Shown piece by piece: positions 5,761-5,922 of a DNA stretch of 5,922 nt (position 1 is the first letter of the stretch; the number at the start of each line of letters is the position of its first letter). A program made the translations under genes and the position numbers. This DNA is from an uncultured Eubacteriales bacterium. GTDB taxonomy: Bacteria; Bacillota; Clostridia; Oscillospirales; Acutalibacteraceae. The notes beneath the pieces were generated by a model. The model saw only the letters and a program-made list of their open reading frames with translations, was not told the DNA's origin and did not search any database. The stretch spans positions 1 to 5,922 of the forward strand of contig OMPZ01000030.1 of NCBI GenBank assembly GCA_900313125.1, in the 5' to 3' direction.

Positions 5761-5795
5761 ATGAATAATGAATAGTGAAGAATGAATAATGAATA
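5761..5795. repeat. Five tandem 7-bp repeats (ATGAATA)
   Basis: ATGAATA, ATGAATA, GTGAAGA, ATGAATA, ATGAATA run without gaps between the two hairpins. Four units are identical and the middle one differs at two positions. The 16 bases at 5754-5769, covering the start of the array, are also found exactly at 1700-1715 upstream of pgeF, so the motif is likely dispersed in the genome. No coding role is evident. Confidence 0.75.
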
Positions 5796-5800
5796 ATACA

Positions 5801-5838
5801 AAAAAATATCCTGACACTTGTGTGTCAGGATATTTTTT
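5801..5838. terminator. 17-bp hairpin terminator of tRNA-Tyr, symmetric enough to work in both directions
   Basis: AAAAAATATCCTGACAC (5801-5817), loop TTGT, and its exact reverse complement (5822-5838). Runs of six A and six T at the base give a T-tail on either strand. On the minus strand it directly follows the tRNA, sharing base 5838 with the CCA end. On the plus strand it would back up the amylase terminator. Confidence 0.85.
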
Positions 5839-5922
5839 GGTGGGAGAGGGTGGATTCGAACCACCGAAGTCAGTGACAACAGATTTACAGTCTGCCCCAT
5901 TTGGCCGCTCTGGAACTCTCCC
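5838..5922 (-). tRNA. tRNA-Tyr (anticodon GUA), complete with encoded CCA
   Basis: Read on the minus strand, the acceptor arm GGGAGAG (5922-5916) pairs with CTCTCCC (5848-5842). The discriminator A is at 5841 and CCA is encoded at 5840-5838. The anticodon arm is GCAGA-CTGTAAA-TCTGT with anticodon GTA at 5888-5886. A long variable arm (GTCA-CT-GAC) marks a class II tRNA, and the T arm is GGTGG-TTCGAAT-CCACC. At 85 bases it matches the usual length of bacterial tRNA-Tyr and resembles the E. coli gene closely. The 5' end coincides with the last base of the window, so the promoter or any upstream tRNA partners are outside it. Confidence 0.97.

Overview
The window looks like chromosomal DNA from a Gram-positive anaerobe of the Clostridia, most likely a Ruminococcus-type member of the Oscillospiraceae. 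The evidence is a secreted starch hydrolase ending in a type I dockerin (the module that plugs enzymes into cellulosome or amylosome scaffolds), strong GGAGG/AAAGGA ribosome binding sites, a short cysteine-rich protein of a type I associate with Clostridia, and AT-rich intergenic DNA between more GC-rich genes. The species cannot be named from the sequence alone.

Layout, left to right. Bases 1-100 hold nothing certain; an open plus-strand frame runs in from the left edge to 147. A minus-strand radical SAM gene of the PflX (COG1313) type occupies 101-1015, starts with GTG, and has a good sigma-A type promoter near 1124-1152 bordered by two inverted repeats. A 333-base gap (1016-1348) follows. 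Next come a divergently arranged pair: a 67-residue Cys-rich protein on the minus strand (1349-1552) and pgeF, the peptidoglycan editing factor, on the plus strand (1738-2565). A perfect 16-bp palindrome carrying TATAAT on both strands lies between them.

After a weak terminator and a clear promoter comes the dominant gene, 2792-5710. It encodes a 972-residue secreted alpha-amylase with a MalS-like (GH13_19-like) catalytic domain, an Ig-like beta module, a CBM26-type starch-binding module, a helical FIVAR-like segment, an Asp/Ser/Pro repeat linker and a dockerin. It ends at a strong intrinsic terminator. An array of five 7-bp repeats, a second (bidirectional-looking) hairpin, and a complete minus-strand tRNA-Tyr(GUA) fill the right end.

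The genes appear to be separate transcription units, not a pathway. The amylase is the one with an ecological role: degradation of starch at the cell surface or on a scaffold. PgeF and the radical SAM protein are housekeeping or accessory enzymes, and the small Cys-rich protein is uncharacterised. I see no mobile element, CRISPR array or phage gene. I did not find a convincing new multi-gene system; the better leads are the amylase architecture, the structured amylase leader, and the palindromes at the promoters.
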